Made by a program: the position numbers and the translations under genes. 64,000 nucleotides of DNA from Acidobacteriota bacterium (GTDB lineage Bacteria > Acidobacteriota > Vicinamibacteria > Vicinamibacterales > 2-12-FULL-66-21): the NCBI GenBank assembly GCA_003222675.1, contig QHWT01000060.1, positions 1 through 64,000 on the forward strand. Direction: 5' to 3'. Under the pieces are notes generated by a model. The model ran no database searches. It worked only from the letters and a program-made list of their open reading frames with translations, and had not been told where the DNA came from. Of the stretch, positions 1-9,241 are shown one piece after another. Position 1 is the first letter of the stretch. Each line of letters opens with the position of its first letter.

Positions 1-372
1 GTCGATCCCAAGATGCGGGTCGCGCGCGAAGAGATCTTCGGGCCTGTGGTCTCCGTGATGCGGTGCACGTCGCTCGAAGAGGCGATCGCGATCGGCAATG
101 GTGTCGAGTACGGCCTGTCCGCCTCGATCTACACGCAGGACATCAACCGCGCGTTCACGGGGATGCGCGATCTCTACACCGGCATCTTCTACGTAAATGC
201 ACCCACGATCGGCGCCGAGGTCCACCTGCCATTCGGCGGCACGAAGAACACCGGCAACGGCCACCGCGAGGCGGGAATCGCGGCGCTGGATGTCTTTTCG
301 GAATGGAAGTCCATCTACATTGATTTCAGCGGCAAGCTCCAGCGCGCGCAGATAGACGTCGAGCAGATCTAG
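1..372 (+). CDS. Aldehyde dehydrogenase, C-terminal part (5' end outside window)
   Basis: The reading frame is open from the first base, so this is the last ~123 residues of an NAD(P)+-dependent aldehyde dehydrogenase. It shows the C-terminal signatures of the superfamily: REEIFGPVV, the [12 protein letters not shown] segment of the cofactor/oligomerisation region, and [13 protein letters not shown] near the end. The catalytic Cys and Glu lie upstream of the window. The closing residues ([13 protein letters not shown]) resemble ALDH7/aminoadipate-semialdehyde-type enzymes, but the fragment is too short to name a substrate. It runs on the same strand as the next gene, 116 nt away. With acyl-CoA genes further downstream, a semialdehyde-oxidising role is possible but inferred. 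Confidence 0.9.
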   Translation, partial: VDPKMRVAREEIFGPVVSVMRCTSLEEAIAIGNGVEYGLSASIYTQDINRAFTGMRDLYTGIFYVNAPTIGAEVHLPFGGTKNTGNGHREAGIAALDVFSEWKSIYIDFSGKLQRAQIDVEQI

Positions 373-488
373 TCGATGCTGACCGGCGAATCTGAATGCC
401 ATTTGTCGTTGTTGACGTGACCACTGGCGTTTGGCATTTTCTACCTCATCCATGCTAAGCTAGTCCTGCTCCATACTTTAAGGGCCCT

Positions 489-2987
489 TTGCGATACCTG
501 TTGCGTGGGATCGTTTATGTCGGCGTTTACGCGCTGCTGGCGGCGGTGTTTCGCAATCATCGGCTTGCGCAGTCGGTGTTCGGCAACGTCGGCCTGCTGA
601 TTCCTGCCCTGACGGTCTGCTTCATCGTTGTGCGCCGCCGCTCGGACTGGCGAGGCGCGCAGCGTCTTTTCTGGGACAGTTGCCTGCTCGGCATGGTCTT
701 GTGGTCCGTCGGCCATGTGGGCTGGGCGTTCAGCGATCTCGTGCTGCAACAGGTGTCATGGGTGCAGTGGCACGCACTCTTCAGCCTGTGCGGCGGGCTC
801 GGGCTGCTCGTCGCGTTGCTGGCACGGCCACATCTCGGTCCGCGTGAGAACGCGACCGCTGCCATCGCCGTGAAGCTGGTCAGCTACGGAGTACTGGGAG
901 GCTTCATCTACGCGTACTTCGTGCTCGTGCCGAGCGTCGTGCCGACCGGCGCGCCCGGCGCAGAGAGCATGATGCTGACGCTCGTGCAGATTCAGCGCCT
1001 GTTGCTCCTGCTTGGCACAGGGGCAGCCTTTTATATCGCGCGGCGTACGGAATGGGCGTCGACATATCGGCTGCTGTTCATCGGCGCGACTGCCGGCTTC
1101 TTCCTCCGCTTTCTCACGAGTCTCGCGATTGCCGGAGGGTCGTATCACAGCGGCTCATTGTTCGATCTCGCGTGGATCATTCCTTACCTGTGCTATGCCT
1201 GGGCGGCGCTCGAGGCGCCAGCCTCGCCGCACGACGCCGCGGCGCAGGTGCAGGTGCAGGCGTCGGGCGGCGCACCCTCGGCAGTGTTGTCGGCGATCCC
1301 CGTGCTGCTCATCCCGTTGATCGGATACGGGCTGCTGCGCCTGGAACCGCTCGGCGAGCCCGGCGATTCCTTCCGTATCCTGCTGACGACGATGACGACG
1401 GTTGTGGGCCTCGGCCTGGTCACACTGCATCTGTCGATGCAGGGAACCGAGCTGCAGCGCACGGACGCGCGTCTCAGGCTGCTGGCCACGGCGACGGAGC
1501 AGACTGGCGACCTGATCCTCATCACGAAGGCCGACGGCGGCTTCGAGCACGCGAACGACGCGTGCGTACGCGCGCTCGGCTACTCGCGCCGCGAGCTGTC
1601 GGCGCTCTTCCTTCACGATCTGCTGGAGCCAGGGTTCGAACGGATCGTCGAACAGATTCCTGCGGAAGTGCGCGTGAAGGGTGTCTGGCGCGGCACGCTA
1701 TTGCACCGCCGGCGCGATGGATCCGTGTTTCCCGTTTCGAGCACCGTCGCGGCGTTGAAAGATGCGGAAGGACGGGTGGTGCACTACGTCGCCGTCGAGC
1801 GCGACATCGCCGACGAACTGCGGCTGCGGGATCAACTGGTGCACAGTGAACGCTTGTCCGCAGTCGGCGAGCTCGTCGCGGGGGTCGCTCACGAGATCAA
1901 TAACCCGCTACAGACGATCGTCGGCTGCGTCGAGCTCCTCCTCGAGGAACGGAAAGGGGACGAGGATCAGGTGCGCGACCTGCAGCTCGTGCGGCAGGAA
2001 GCGGCGCGCGCCGGCCAGATTGTCCGCAACCTGCTCGCGTTCGTGCGTCGCGGCGCGTCCGATCGCACCAGCACGGATCTGAATCAGATCGTGAAGACGA
2101 CGGCCGATCTGCGCGAATATCACCTTGCGCACCAAAACATCACGCTTCTCATGGACCTGCACCCCGGGGCCCTTCCCGTGCTGGCAAACCGCGAAGAGAT
2201 CCAGCAGGTCGTGCTCAACCTGCTGATGAATGCCGAGCAGGCGATCGTCTCGGGCCCGGGCATCGGCACCATACTGGTGAAAACAACGTCGACGGGCACG
2301 TCACACACCTTGCAGGTGGCAGACGACGGCCCGGGGATCGGACAGGAGCTCCGCGGCAAGATATTCGAGCCGTTCTTTACGACGAAGGAGGTGGGACAGG
2401 GAACCGGCCTGGGCCTCTCGATCTCCCTCGGGATCGCCTCGTCGCACGGCGGGGCGCTCGAGCTGTGCCCCTCGACAGGGTCGGGCCACGCTGCGCGCCT
2501 CGAAGGGGCTGAAGGGGCTGATTCGCCGAAAGGCGCATGCTTCAAGCTGACGCTACCGGCGCAGGTGCTCGCGCCGGTGCGCGCGCTGGAGGCCCCCGGC
2601 GTTTTCAATGGCGCGGCAAAAGAAGCGCGATTGCGCGCGCTCATCATCGACGACGAGAGCGCCATTCGTGACCTGCTGACGCGGATCCTCGATCGCCGGG
2701 GCTTCGCCGTCGCGCAGGCGCCGACGGCAGCGGAAGGACGTCGCCTCATGCAGCAGCGGTTCGATCTCGTCTTGTGCGACGTCAAGCTCGGCGACGGATC
2801 GGGGATTGACTGCTACCACTACCTGCGCCACAAAGGCGCGTTATCCTCGACCCGCTTCGTGTTCATTACCGGAGATGCGGGCGCGATCGAGGACATGCCC
2901 GACGCCGCGGATGTCTCGGTTCTCGCGAAGCCCTTCACCGCGTCGGACCTGGATCGATTGCTGTCCGGCATGCAGGTCGGTGTGTAG
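489..2987 (+). CDS. Hybrid sensor histidine kinase with membrane N-terminus, PAS and receiver domain
   Basis: An 832-residue hybrid kinase. The first ~310 residues hold several hydrophobic helices (roughly 8-25, 33-50, 65-90, 95-110, 125-150, 165-180, 195-215 and 265-315), so it is a polytopic membrane sensor. A PAS domain follows at about 330-440 (TGDLILITKADGGFEHAND; YVAVERDI). The HisKA domain has its phospho-acceptor at H468 in GVAHEINNPL, and the ATPase domain shows N, G1 (DDGPGIG) and G2 (GTGLGLSI) boxes. The C-terminal receiver has D764 (LCDVKLGDG) and K814 (LAKPF). The start is TTG; no in-frame ATG precedes the first membrane helix. No output regulator is adjacent, so the signal and target are unknown. 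Confidence 0.9.
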   Translation: MRYLLRGIVYVGVYALLAAVFRNHRLAQSVFGNVGLLIPALTVCFIVVRRRSDWRGAQRLFWDSCLLGMVLWSVGHVGWAFSDLVLQQVSWVQWHALFSLCGGLGLLVALLARPHLGPRENATAAIAVKLVSYGVLGGFIYAYFVLVPSVVPTGAPGAESMMLTLVQIQRLLLLLGTGAAFYIARRTEWASTYRLLFIGATAGFFLRFLTSLAIAGGSYHSGSLFDLAWIIPYLCYAWAALEAPASPHDAAAQVQVQASGGAPSAVLSAIPVLLIPLIGYGLLRLEPLGEPGDSFRILLTTMTTVVGLGLVTLHLSMQGTELQRTDARLRLLATATEQTGDLILITKADGGFEHANDACVRALGYSRRELSALFLHDLLEPGFERIVEQIPAEVRVKGVWRGTLLHRRRDGSVFPVSSTVAALKDAEGRVVHYVAVERDIADELRLRDQLVHSERLSAVGELVAGVAHEINNPLQTIVGCVELLLEERKGDEDQVRDLQLVRQEAARAGQIVRNLLAFVRRGASDRTSTDLNQIVKTTADLREYHLAHQNITLLMDLHPGALPVLANREEIQQVVLNLLMNAEQAIVSGPGIGTILVKTTSTGTSHTLQVADDGPGIGQELRGKIFEPFFTTKEVGQGTGLGLSISLGIASSHGGALELCPSTGSGHAARLEGAEGADSPKGACFKLTLPAQVLAPVRALEAPGVFNGAAKEARLRALIIDDESAIRDLLTRILDRRGFAVAQAPTAAEGRRLMQQRFDLVLCDVKLGDGSGIDCYHYLRHKGALSSTRFVFITGDAGAIEDMPDAADVSVLAKPFTASDLDRLLSGMQVGV

Positions 2988-3138
2988 ATTTCGGGTGTTC
3001 GGATAGCGGGTGCGACTTCAGTACGTCTCACCAACGAGAGCTCTGCGCGCTCCGGGACCTCCGCGTCAGACCGTACGGTAACAGCGGCAACGTACACGAA
3101 CGTTCTCACGCAGATCAGAGAATTTCAACTCGATTCAG

Positions 3139-3900
3139 TCAACGTCCGCCGGTCTTCTTTCTTTTCTCAATATCGCTCTTCAGCGCAGGGTTGACCTTGA
3201 ACCCTGACTTCTCGGCGGCCTTCACTTCCGCCTCCGCCAGCTCGTAGCGCTCTGTGACGAGATACAGCGCCGCAAGGTTGCTGTGCGCTTCGCCGAACGA
3301 CGGTGTGACCGCGACGGCCGCTTTGTATTCGCGTTCCGCGTCTTCGTAGCGCCCCAGACGAAAGTACGCGCTGCCAAGCGCCATCGAGAGACCCGCGGGC
3401 ACGCTCTGCGGCGAGTCGTGGTCGCGGCGCGCGCGCCGGTTTTCGAGCAGCTGAATATGGCTGTGAATCCGCTGGGTGGCCGCCGCCAGGTTCTGCGGCG
3501 TGCTGGCCTGGCTGGTCCTCTGCAGGTTGCGTTCGGTGTCCTTCAATACGTCGATTTGATCGCGAAGCCGTTGATCGGCGACGACATCCCCCATAGCCTC
3601 GGCTGCAGCGTTGTGATTGAACGCCTCGCGGCAATCAACGTACGCCTTCAGCGCATCGGGATACTGCCGCTTGCGCATGAAGGTCTGACCCAGTCCGTAC
3701 AACGCACCCTCGAAATCCGCCTCGAGGCGGATAGCGCGCTGGAACTCCGCTTCTGCTTCCTCGTAGCGTTCGGATTCGAGCGCGACCATCCCCGTACGGA
3801 AATGCGCGAGCGCTTCGATGTGCGATTGCGCCGGTGACGGCTGCGCGACCGCGCTTCGGGCAAACAACAGCAGCAGTGTACCGATCATGAAGGGTTGCAT
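3139..3900 (-). CDS. Secreted TPR-repeat protein
   Basis: 253 residues starting at ATG 3900, chosen because GGAGG lies about 10 nt upstream and the protein then begins with a clean signal peptide (MQPFMIGTLLLLFARSAVAQ). Helical TPR pairs follow at about residues 30-110 (AHFRTGMVALESERYEEAEAEFQRAI) and 175-240 (GSAYFRLGRYEDAEREYKAAV; LAALYLVTERYELAEAEVKAA). A Gln/Arg-rich helical spacer separates the two TPR blocks. Its architecture and closing sequence (KAAEKSGFKVNPALKSDIEKRKK) closely match the second TPR protein at 9242-10015, so the two are paralogues. Both lie beside TonB-dependent receptor genes, which suggests a periplasmic adaptor role. That role is inference from context only. Confidence 0.85.
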   Translation of the reverse strand: MQPFMIGTLLLLFARSAVAQPSPAQSHIEALAHFRTGMVALESERYEEAEAEFQRAIRLEADFEGALYGLGQTFMRKRQYPDALKAYVDCREAFNHNAAAEAMGDVVADQRLRDQIDVLKDTERNLQRTSQASTPQNLAAATQRIHSHIQLLENRRARRDHDSPQSVPAGLSMALGSAYFRLGRYEDAEREYKAAVAVTPSFGEAHSNLAALYLVTERYELAEAEVKAAEKSGFKVNPALKSDIEKRKKTGGR

Positions 3901-4057
3901 TACCCTGGTCCCTCCGTTCGCGTCAGGGCGAGCGTTCGAAGTGACGTACGATCTCACGCTGAGCTCGCGGAGGACACAGCGCGGCTCCTTCTTAACGGTA
4001 ATCAATGTAACGCTCTCTGCCAGCACTGCGAGCTCCGCGGGAGTACGTCCGTGGTTC

Positions 4058-6058
4058 TCACCCCGGTCCAGTGGACTTCAGATATTGGCGCAACTTGGGT
4101 TGATTGGGATCGAGCTCCAGCGACCGGCGAAAGCTTTTCTGCGCGGCTGTCTGATCCCCGGCGCACGTTTCCGCGAGGCCGAGCGACGCAAACGCGGCCG
4201 GGTTGGCCGGCGCGAGCTCGGTCGCGCGGCGGATATCGACGACCGCTGCCGGGCAGTCGCCCGCTTCGACACGGTAACGTCCTCGGAAGAGCAGGACCTC
4301 GGCGTCATCCGGCTTTGCGGCCGCCGCCCGGTTCAGCAGGCGCACGCTGCGATCCATGTCGCCGGCGCGTTGATATCCGATCGCGCGGCCAATCAGGTAT
4401 CGGCGGCCTTCGGGCAAGTCGTGCGCATACGCGCGGACGAGCAGCGCGTCCGACTTGTCCAGCGCGTTCTGAGCGAAGAGCAGGTCGCTCAAATTCCAGA
4501 GGGCAGACGCGAGGTTGGGATCCACGCTGATGGCGGTGTCGAACGCGTCACTTGCCTCCTTCGTCCTGCCCGCGCCTTTGAGCAGCAGCCCTTCGTTGTT
4601 GAACGAGCCGGCCGTTCGCGTGCCCGCGGATCGCCCCGTCGCCTCCGCCGCGCCAATGTAGCCGAGCGCGCGCAGCTTTGCGAGCGTGTCCTCGTCCACG
4701 CGCGATTGCTCTCCCGATCCGGCGCCCGCCATCGCGGCCATCGGCGTGAAATGTTGACGGTAATCGAACGGCTCGCCGGCAGCGGACGAAGGGGTGCCGG
4801 GCAGGGGCGGGCCGAGCACGTCTTTGCCGGGCGGCAGTCCCATGAGCGCCAGCAGCGTCGCCGAGAGTTGCTGCACGCTTCCGTGCCCCGAGTGTCGGTC
4901 GCTCGGCGAGACGGGCTGTCCCCAGAGGAGATAAATGCCGTTTTCGGTGTGCCACCGGGCAGCGGTCGCGTTGGCGACGCTCGATAAACCTGCGGGACGT
5001 CCCTCGGTCCACGTGAATCCGTGATCGGATCCAAGCATCAGGACGCTACCCGTCGATTGGGCGAGCGCTCGGTACTTCTCCAGGATCCGATCGACATGTG
5101 CAAAGTAGTGTGCCGGTACACCGCTGTAGCGCGCGAAATCGTCGGCGCTCACCGAGGATTGCCGCGGAGGAGCATACGGTGCAAACACGTGCCCGATGCT
5201 GTCGGTCCCCTGAATGTAGACGACGAGCAAGTCCGGCTTGTGGTCTGCGAGCCACCGCAGCCCCAGATCGCTGTACACCTCCGTTTCGATCAGGATGCGT
5301 CGTAGCGCGCTGACCGGGTGCGCGTAAGGATCCGTGATCGCCGCCGCCTCATCGTAGCGCGCTCGGTCGAGCCACGGAAGCATCGCCTTCAGTGACGCGT
5401 AATCCCCCGCGGACTGAGCGCGCCGCAGGCCCTCGATCGTCCAGTCTTGAAGGTCCGCGGGATACACCACGTCGGGCGGGGGTGCGGTCTCGCTGTAAAG
5501 GAACGTGAAGAGACGATCCGAGATCATGAGGCCGTTGACAGGTTCGGCCGGATACGTCGCCCAGAAACCGAGCGCGCCGACGCGTTTGCCGGCAGCGCTT
5601 GCCATGTTCCAGATGGCCGGCACCCGGCGTTCATCGCTGGTGATCGGTTCGCGTTGACGGGTCGCGGGGTTCACGCGTAGAAAGTCGAGAATGCGGTGAT
5701 CGAGCGGGCTCGTCCCGGTGAGCATTGACGTCCAGACGAGCGGGGAGAGCGGCGGATGCAACGTGGCCAGCGTGCCGCTCGTGCCCTCCCGCACAAGTCT
5801 CGCAAGCGTCGGCATCGTCCCATCCTTTATGTACGAATCGAGCAGGGACCAGTCGGCGCCATCGAGACCGATGAAGATGACACGCCGTCCGTCGCGGACG
5901 CGCGACACCAGATCCGGGACTGCCTCAGCGCTGAGCGTGGATCGGGCGCGAACCGCTGCAGGACGCGACTGTGAGCCGCGCCACCACCAGAACGCGACAC
6001 CTGTCGCGAGCGCGATCGCGACGGCAGCGATTGCTGTGCGACGAGTTATCACAGACAT
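4058..6058 (-). CDS. Alkaline-phosphatase-superfamily phosphodiesterase fused to TPR repeats
   Basis: 666 residues. An N-terminal hydrophobic helix (about 8-25, AIAAVAIALATGVAFWWW) anchors or exports it. Residues ~57-400 form a type I phosphodiesterase/nucleotide pyrophosphatase domain: IFIGLDGADW gives the first metal-binding Asp, PPLSPLVWTSMLTGTSP contains the candidate Ser/Thr nucleophile, and LGSDHGF supplies the second metal site. Residues ~480-660 are TPR-like (NNEGLLLKGAGRTKEASDAF; LFRGRYRVEAGDCPAAVVDI). ATG 6058 has GAGG 5-6 nt upstream. It follows the TonB receptor at 6153-9074 on the same strand, behind that gene's terminator, and precedes the TPR gene at 3139. The substrate cannot be read; glycan-lipid phosphodiester or nucleotide is possible. 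Confidence 0.85.
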   Translation of the reverse strand: MSVITRRTAIAAVAIALATGVAFWWWRGSQSRPAAVRARSTLSAEAVPDLVSRVRDGRRVIFIGLDGADWSLLDSYIKDGTMPTLARLVREGTSGTLATLHPPLSPLVWTSMLTGTSPLDHRILDFLRVNPATRQREPITSDERRVPAIWNMASAAGKRVGALGFWATYPAEPVNGLMISDRLFTFLYSETAPPPDVVYPADLQDWTIEGLRRAQSAGDYASLKAMLPWLDRARYDEAAAITDPYAHPVSALRRILIETEVYSDLGLRWLADHKPDLLVVYIQGTDSIGHVFAPYAPPRQSSVSADDFARYSGVPAHYFAHVDRILEKYRALAQSTGSVLMLGSDHGFTWTEGRPAGLSSVANATAARWHTENGIYLLWGQPVSPSDRHSGHGSVQQLSATLLALMGLPPGKDVLGPPLPGTPSSAAGEPFDYRQHFTPMAAMAGAGSGEQSRVDEDTLAKLRALGYIGAAEATGRSAGTRTAGSFNNEGLLLKGAGRTKEASDAFDTAISVDPNLASALWNLSDLLFAQNALDKSDALLVRAYAHDLPEGRRYLIGRAIGYQRAGDMDRSVRLLNRAAAAKPDDAEVLLFRGRYRVEAGDCPAAVVDIRRATELAPANPAAFASLGLAETCAGDQTAAQKSFRRSLELDPNQPKLRQYLKSTGPG

Positions 6059-6073
6059 TCTGCCTCAAAGAAA

Positions 6074-6102
6074 AAGGGCCTCGCGATTGCCGCGAGGCCC
6101 TT
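6074..6102 (-). terminator. Rho-independent terminator of TonB receptor gene
   Basis: A perfect 12-bp stem (6074-6085 with 6091-6102, 5-nt loop ATTGC) is followed on the minus strand by a T-rich tract (TTTTTCTTT). It lies about 50 nt after the stop of the receptor gene at 6153 and just before the start of the phosphodiesterase gene. The two genes are therefore probably separate transcription units. Confidence 0.85.
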
Positions 6103-6115
6103 CACCCGTGGCTTC

Positions 6116-6154
6116 CACCTTCAGGCCGAAGGTGCTTGGAAGCGGAAGCACCTT
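6116..6154. repeat. Two overlapping inverted repeats after TonB receptor
   Basis: CACCTTC-N5-GAAGGTG at 6116-6134 and AGGTGCTT-N8-AAGCACCT at 6131-6154 share bases, so only one hairpin can form at a time. They sit between the receptor stop codon and the terminator at 6074-6102. The first resembles the palindromic REP-like elements elsewhere in the window. Confidence 0.5.
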
Positions 6155-9074
6155 AGAACGTGAAGCGCACACCCAGCCGGATACTGCGCTGGCCGGTAAA
6201 CGCGGTGCCCTTCTGCAGGAAATCAGGGTTCGGTGCCGTCGACCGCGGATTGGTCAACGTGCCTGCCGGCGTCAGATTGTTGCCGGTGGTAGCAATACCA
6301 CCGTCTCCATTGCAGAAGTCCTCAAGGCCTGCGCATGGCAGGTCGCTCGACAGGTTGTAGCGCTGATCGAGCTGAATGATCGTCTGGCGGTCGAAGAGAT
6401 TGAAGATATCGGCGATCAGGTTCAGGTTCTTCGCACCGCCGAACCGGACGGGATACGCAATGTGCAGATCCGCATCCCAGTCGCTCGGGCCTCTTCCCAG
6501 CGAGCCGCGCGGGACGAGGTAGTACTCCCAGTTCTGGTACGCGAACGAGTATCCGTACGCATTGAGCGGCGTCCCCGAATACCAGTGCGTCGCCACGCCG
6601 AAGTTCAGCCCGCTCACCGGCCCCTTCGGGACTTCGTACGAGCCGAAGAACTTGAACTGCACGTCGCGGTCGTTGCTCAACTTTCCATCGGCGTTCACGA
6701 GGAAGTCCGCGTAGTCGAACGCCGAGTTGATGTTTGGATCGAGCTGACCCGTGGACGCCTGGAACGTGCCGTCGTAGTTGCCTTCGAGCTTCGAGAACAC
6801 GAGACTCGCGAGCAGCTGGACGTTGTTGCTGAACCGCTTCTGGGTCGTGACCTCGAACGCATTCTCGATGCGCTTCGGCTTCGGCGCCGGCGCGGTGTGA
6901 ACGAAGTCGTAGAACCCCATCTCTGAGCCGATGCCCTTGCTGGGATTGGCAATGAAGTAATTTCCCTCGGAGGGAATGAGAAAGTCCTCGATGACGCGGC
7001 CAAGATTGCGGTGCACGTACTTGGTGCCGAGCACGATCCCGCTCTTCAGTTGATACTCGAAGCCGGCCAGATATTCGTCGATGTACTGCCCTTTCAGCTT
7101 GGGATCGACCGCCTCGGTGCTGCCGCCGAGCAGGTTCGAGCGCCGCGGCGCATTCGGGTCAGGAACGGTGTTTGATGCGCTCGGATCGAAGTTGTAGCAG
7201 AAACACTGAATCTCGCCGCCGAACGCGCGGATGTTGATATCCATCGGGATGCTCTCGTAGAACCGGCCCCAGTTCGCATACAGCTTGCTGCGGCTGTTCC
7301 CGGCGACGTCCCAGACGAACCCGGCGCGCGGCGCCCAGTTGTCCTTCAACTTGAATGCGCTCACGTTATCGCGGTTGCGAACGTTCTGTCCTTCCCAGCG
7401 CACGCCGCCGTTGATCGTGAACGTGCTGGTGATCTTCCAGCTGTCCTGCGCGAAGAACGACACGTTGTGCGAGTCCGGTTGGGACGTCAGCGGCAGCGCG
7501 ATCTGCCACGTAGTGGGATCCGCCCGTACGAAGCCGGGCGCGCGGTCGTTCACGTAATAGCGGTGCCGGTAATAGACGGTCCCGTCCGCCGTTGCGAACT
7601 TGTAGATGCGCTGCCCTGCGCCGCCATTGAAGTTGTTGTTGATTGCGCTGATGTGCTCCCAGTCAGCCCCGGCCTTGATGTTCTGAGCGCCCCAGTACTT
7701 GGTGATGTCGCCCTTCACGACGTCGCGGGTGAAGTCCTGGTCCTGAAAGAAACCGAAGCCACCGGACGTCGCGACCGGTGTCACCGTGTTGTCGAGCAAC
7801 TGCGGGACGTCGCGGCCCGCGCCGAAGACGTGGTCCTTTTCCCTATGTCGCGCGGTGAGACCCTGGATGAACACCGTGCTGCCGAACACGCCGTTGTAGC
7901 GGCCGACGATGTCGACGCCACCGGTCTTGCGCTGGCCAGTAAATGTGCTCGGCGGCCCGCTGATCAGGAAGATGTTCCCATCGCGCTTGGCGGGATCGCC
8001 GTTGACGTTGAAGTTGAACGTGTGCGCCGCTCCCGCGCGTGCCGTGAGCTTCACTGCATACAGGTCGCGATTGGTGGTCAACGGCACCACGTCGTTGACG
8101 CCCGGCGATCCAGGCGACGCGATTTCACGGATGACCGTAGTCTCGTCACGTTCGTTGACGCGGTTGTAGGCACCGAAGTACCAGAGGCGATCCTTGAGGA
8201 TGAACCCGCCCAGCTCCACGCCCGCATCGGCCTGGTGGGCGATGTCTTGAACCTGCGTCGTCCACGCCGGCCGCTTCGAGGCCGTGCTGTTGTTGCTCTG
8301 CAGCGCGCCCCCTTCCCCGAACCCGAACAACGAGCCGTGCATCGTGTTTCCGCCGCTCTTGGTCAGCACGTTGACGACGCCGCCGGTCATCCGGCCATAT
8401 TCGGCGGGGAGGCCGCCCGTCTTCACTTCGACTTCCTGAATGAAATCGTTGTTCAGGGTCTTGCCCTTGTCGCCGAGCTCGACGCCGGTCGTGTTGAGAC
8501 CATCGATGATGTACTGATTTTCCGCGCTGGATGAACCGTACATGATCGGACCGACCGCATCACTCGTGACGCCGGGCGCCAGGGTTGTCAGCCCGTAGAA
8601 GTCGCGGCGCACGGGCAGCCGGTTGAAGAGCTCGGGCGTGACGTTCACGCCCGTGGTTGTCGTCGAAACGTCGACGACCGGAGTCTGCGCCTGCACCTGC
8701 ACAGTCTCAGTGAGCGAGGCCAGCTGCAGTTTCAGGTCGAGCGTGACGGTGCGGTCGAGGCCGACGTCAACATTCGGCTGCTCCGCCGTCTTGAAACTGG
8801 ACAACTCGGCTTTCAGCGAATAGCGTCCGGGCGGCAGGCTGAGGAAGCGGTAATTGCCCTGCGCATCCGTGACCTGGACCTGGGTGCCTTGGAGCTGGGG
8901 ACTCGAGACGGTGACAGTAACGCCGGGGAGGACCGCTCCCTGCGCATCCGAAATCTGCCCTACGATGCGGCCCGTGGTCTGGGCGGATACTGCGGTCGCC
9001 GGGGCGAACACACATGCGGCAACGACGAGCACCGCGCCAAGCGGTGTCCTGATAGACCGTAGACACGTATTCAA
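6153..9074 (-). CDS. TonB-dependent receptor, Oar-like, with carboxypeptidase-regulatory N-domain
   Basis: 973 residues. TTG 9074 is preferred over the TTG at 9086 because GGAGG lies 5 nt before it. A signal peptide ends near TAVSAQ. Residues ~35-115 form a carboxypeptidase-regulatory-like beta-sandwich (GRIVGQISDAQGAVLPGVTV ... LPPGRYSLKAE). A plug follows (LPVRRDFYGLTTLAPGV; YIIDGLNTTG; GGLPAEYGRMTGGVVNVLTK), then a long 22-strand-type barrel that ends in the aromatic signature GVRFTF. This is the Oar-like receptor type of Acidobacteriota and Myxococcota, which imports polymers or siderophore-like ligands across the outer membrane. The ligand is unknown. It has its own terminator downstream. 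Its upstream region shares sequence blocks with that of the second receptor at 10086-13097. Confidence 0.93.
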   Translation of the reverse strand: MNTCLRSIRTPLGAVLVVAACVFAPATAVSAQTTGRIVGQISDAQGAVLPGVTVTVSSPQLQGTQVQVTDAQGNYRFLSLPPGRYSLKAELSSFKTAEQPNVDVGLDRTVTLDLKLQLASLTETVQVQAQTPVVDVSTTTTGVNVTPELFNRLPVRRDFYGLTTLAPGVTSDAVGPIMYGSSSAENQYIIDGLNTTGVELGDKGKTLNNDFIQEVEVKTGGLPAEYGRMTGGVVNVLTKSGGNTMHGSLFGFGEGGALQSNNSTASKRPAWTTQVQDIAHQADAGVELGGFILKDRLWYFGAYNRVNERDETTVIREIASPGSPGVNDVVPLTTNRDLYAVKLTARAGAAHTFNFNVNGDPAKRDGNIFLISGPPSTFTGQRKTGGVDIVGRYNGVFGSTVFIQGLTARHREKDHVFGAGRDVPQLLDNTVTPVATSGGFGFFQDQDFTRDVVKGDITKYWGAQNIKAGADWEHISAINNNFNGGAGQRIYKFATADGTVYYRHRYYVNDRAPGFVRADPTTWQIALPLTSQPDSHNVSFFAQDSWKITSTFTINGGVRWEGQNVRNRDNVSAFKLKDNWAPRAGFVWDVAGNSRSKLYANWGRFYESIPMDINIRAFGGEIQCFCYNFDPSASNTVPDPNAPRRSNLLGGSTEAVDPKLKGQYIDEYLAGFEYQLKSGIVLGTKYVHRNLGRVIEDFLIPSEGNYFIANPSKGIGSEMGFYDFVHTAPAPKPKRIENAFEVTTQKRFSNNVQLLASLVFSKLEGNYDGTFQASTGQLDPNINSAFDYADFLVNADGKLSNDRDVQFKFFGSYEVPKGPVSGLNFGVATHWYSGTPLNAYGYSFAYQNWEYYLVPRGSLGRGPSDWDADLHIAYPVRFGGAKNLNLIADIFNLFDRQTIIQLDQRYNLSSDLPCAGLEDFCNGDGGIATTGNNLTPAGTLTNPRSTAPNPDFLQKGTAFTGQRSIRLGVRFTF

Positions 9075-9086
9075 ATCAGCCTCCAA

Positions 9087-9241
9087 CAGAAATGAGCGAT
9101 TGACGGTTAACTCGTAGCACGCGATGTGCCCGTCACGCTCAACGGCTGATCAGTCCTCCTTTCCTGCCGTTTCACCAAGTTGGCCCATCAGTTCGTCACA
9201 CAACATGTACCAATTTGGACTGATTGATCCGGAAATCCGGC
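9087..9241 (-). promoter_or_regulatory. Upstream region of TonB receptor 1, blocks shared with receptor 2
   Basis: Three blocks here recur in the same order upstream of the second TonB receptor: the GCGATGTGCCC ... CAGTCC block at 9118-9156 (versus 13238-13276), CCAATTTGG at 9210-9218 (versus CCAATCTGG at 13321-13329), and GGAAATCCGG at 9231-9240 (versus GAAAATCCGG at 13349-13358). On the minus strand both copies of block 1 can form a short GCAC/GTGC stem. A common regulator site or leader RNA is likely; its identity is unknown. Confidence 0.5.

Noticed and set aside
5718-6926. Plus-strand open frame of 402 codons across the phosphodiesterase start and TonB receptor end
   Set aside because: It crosses a real terminator and two opposite genes, and the translation shows no domain.
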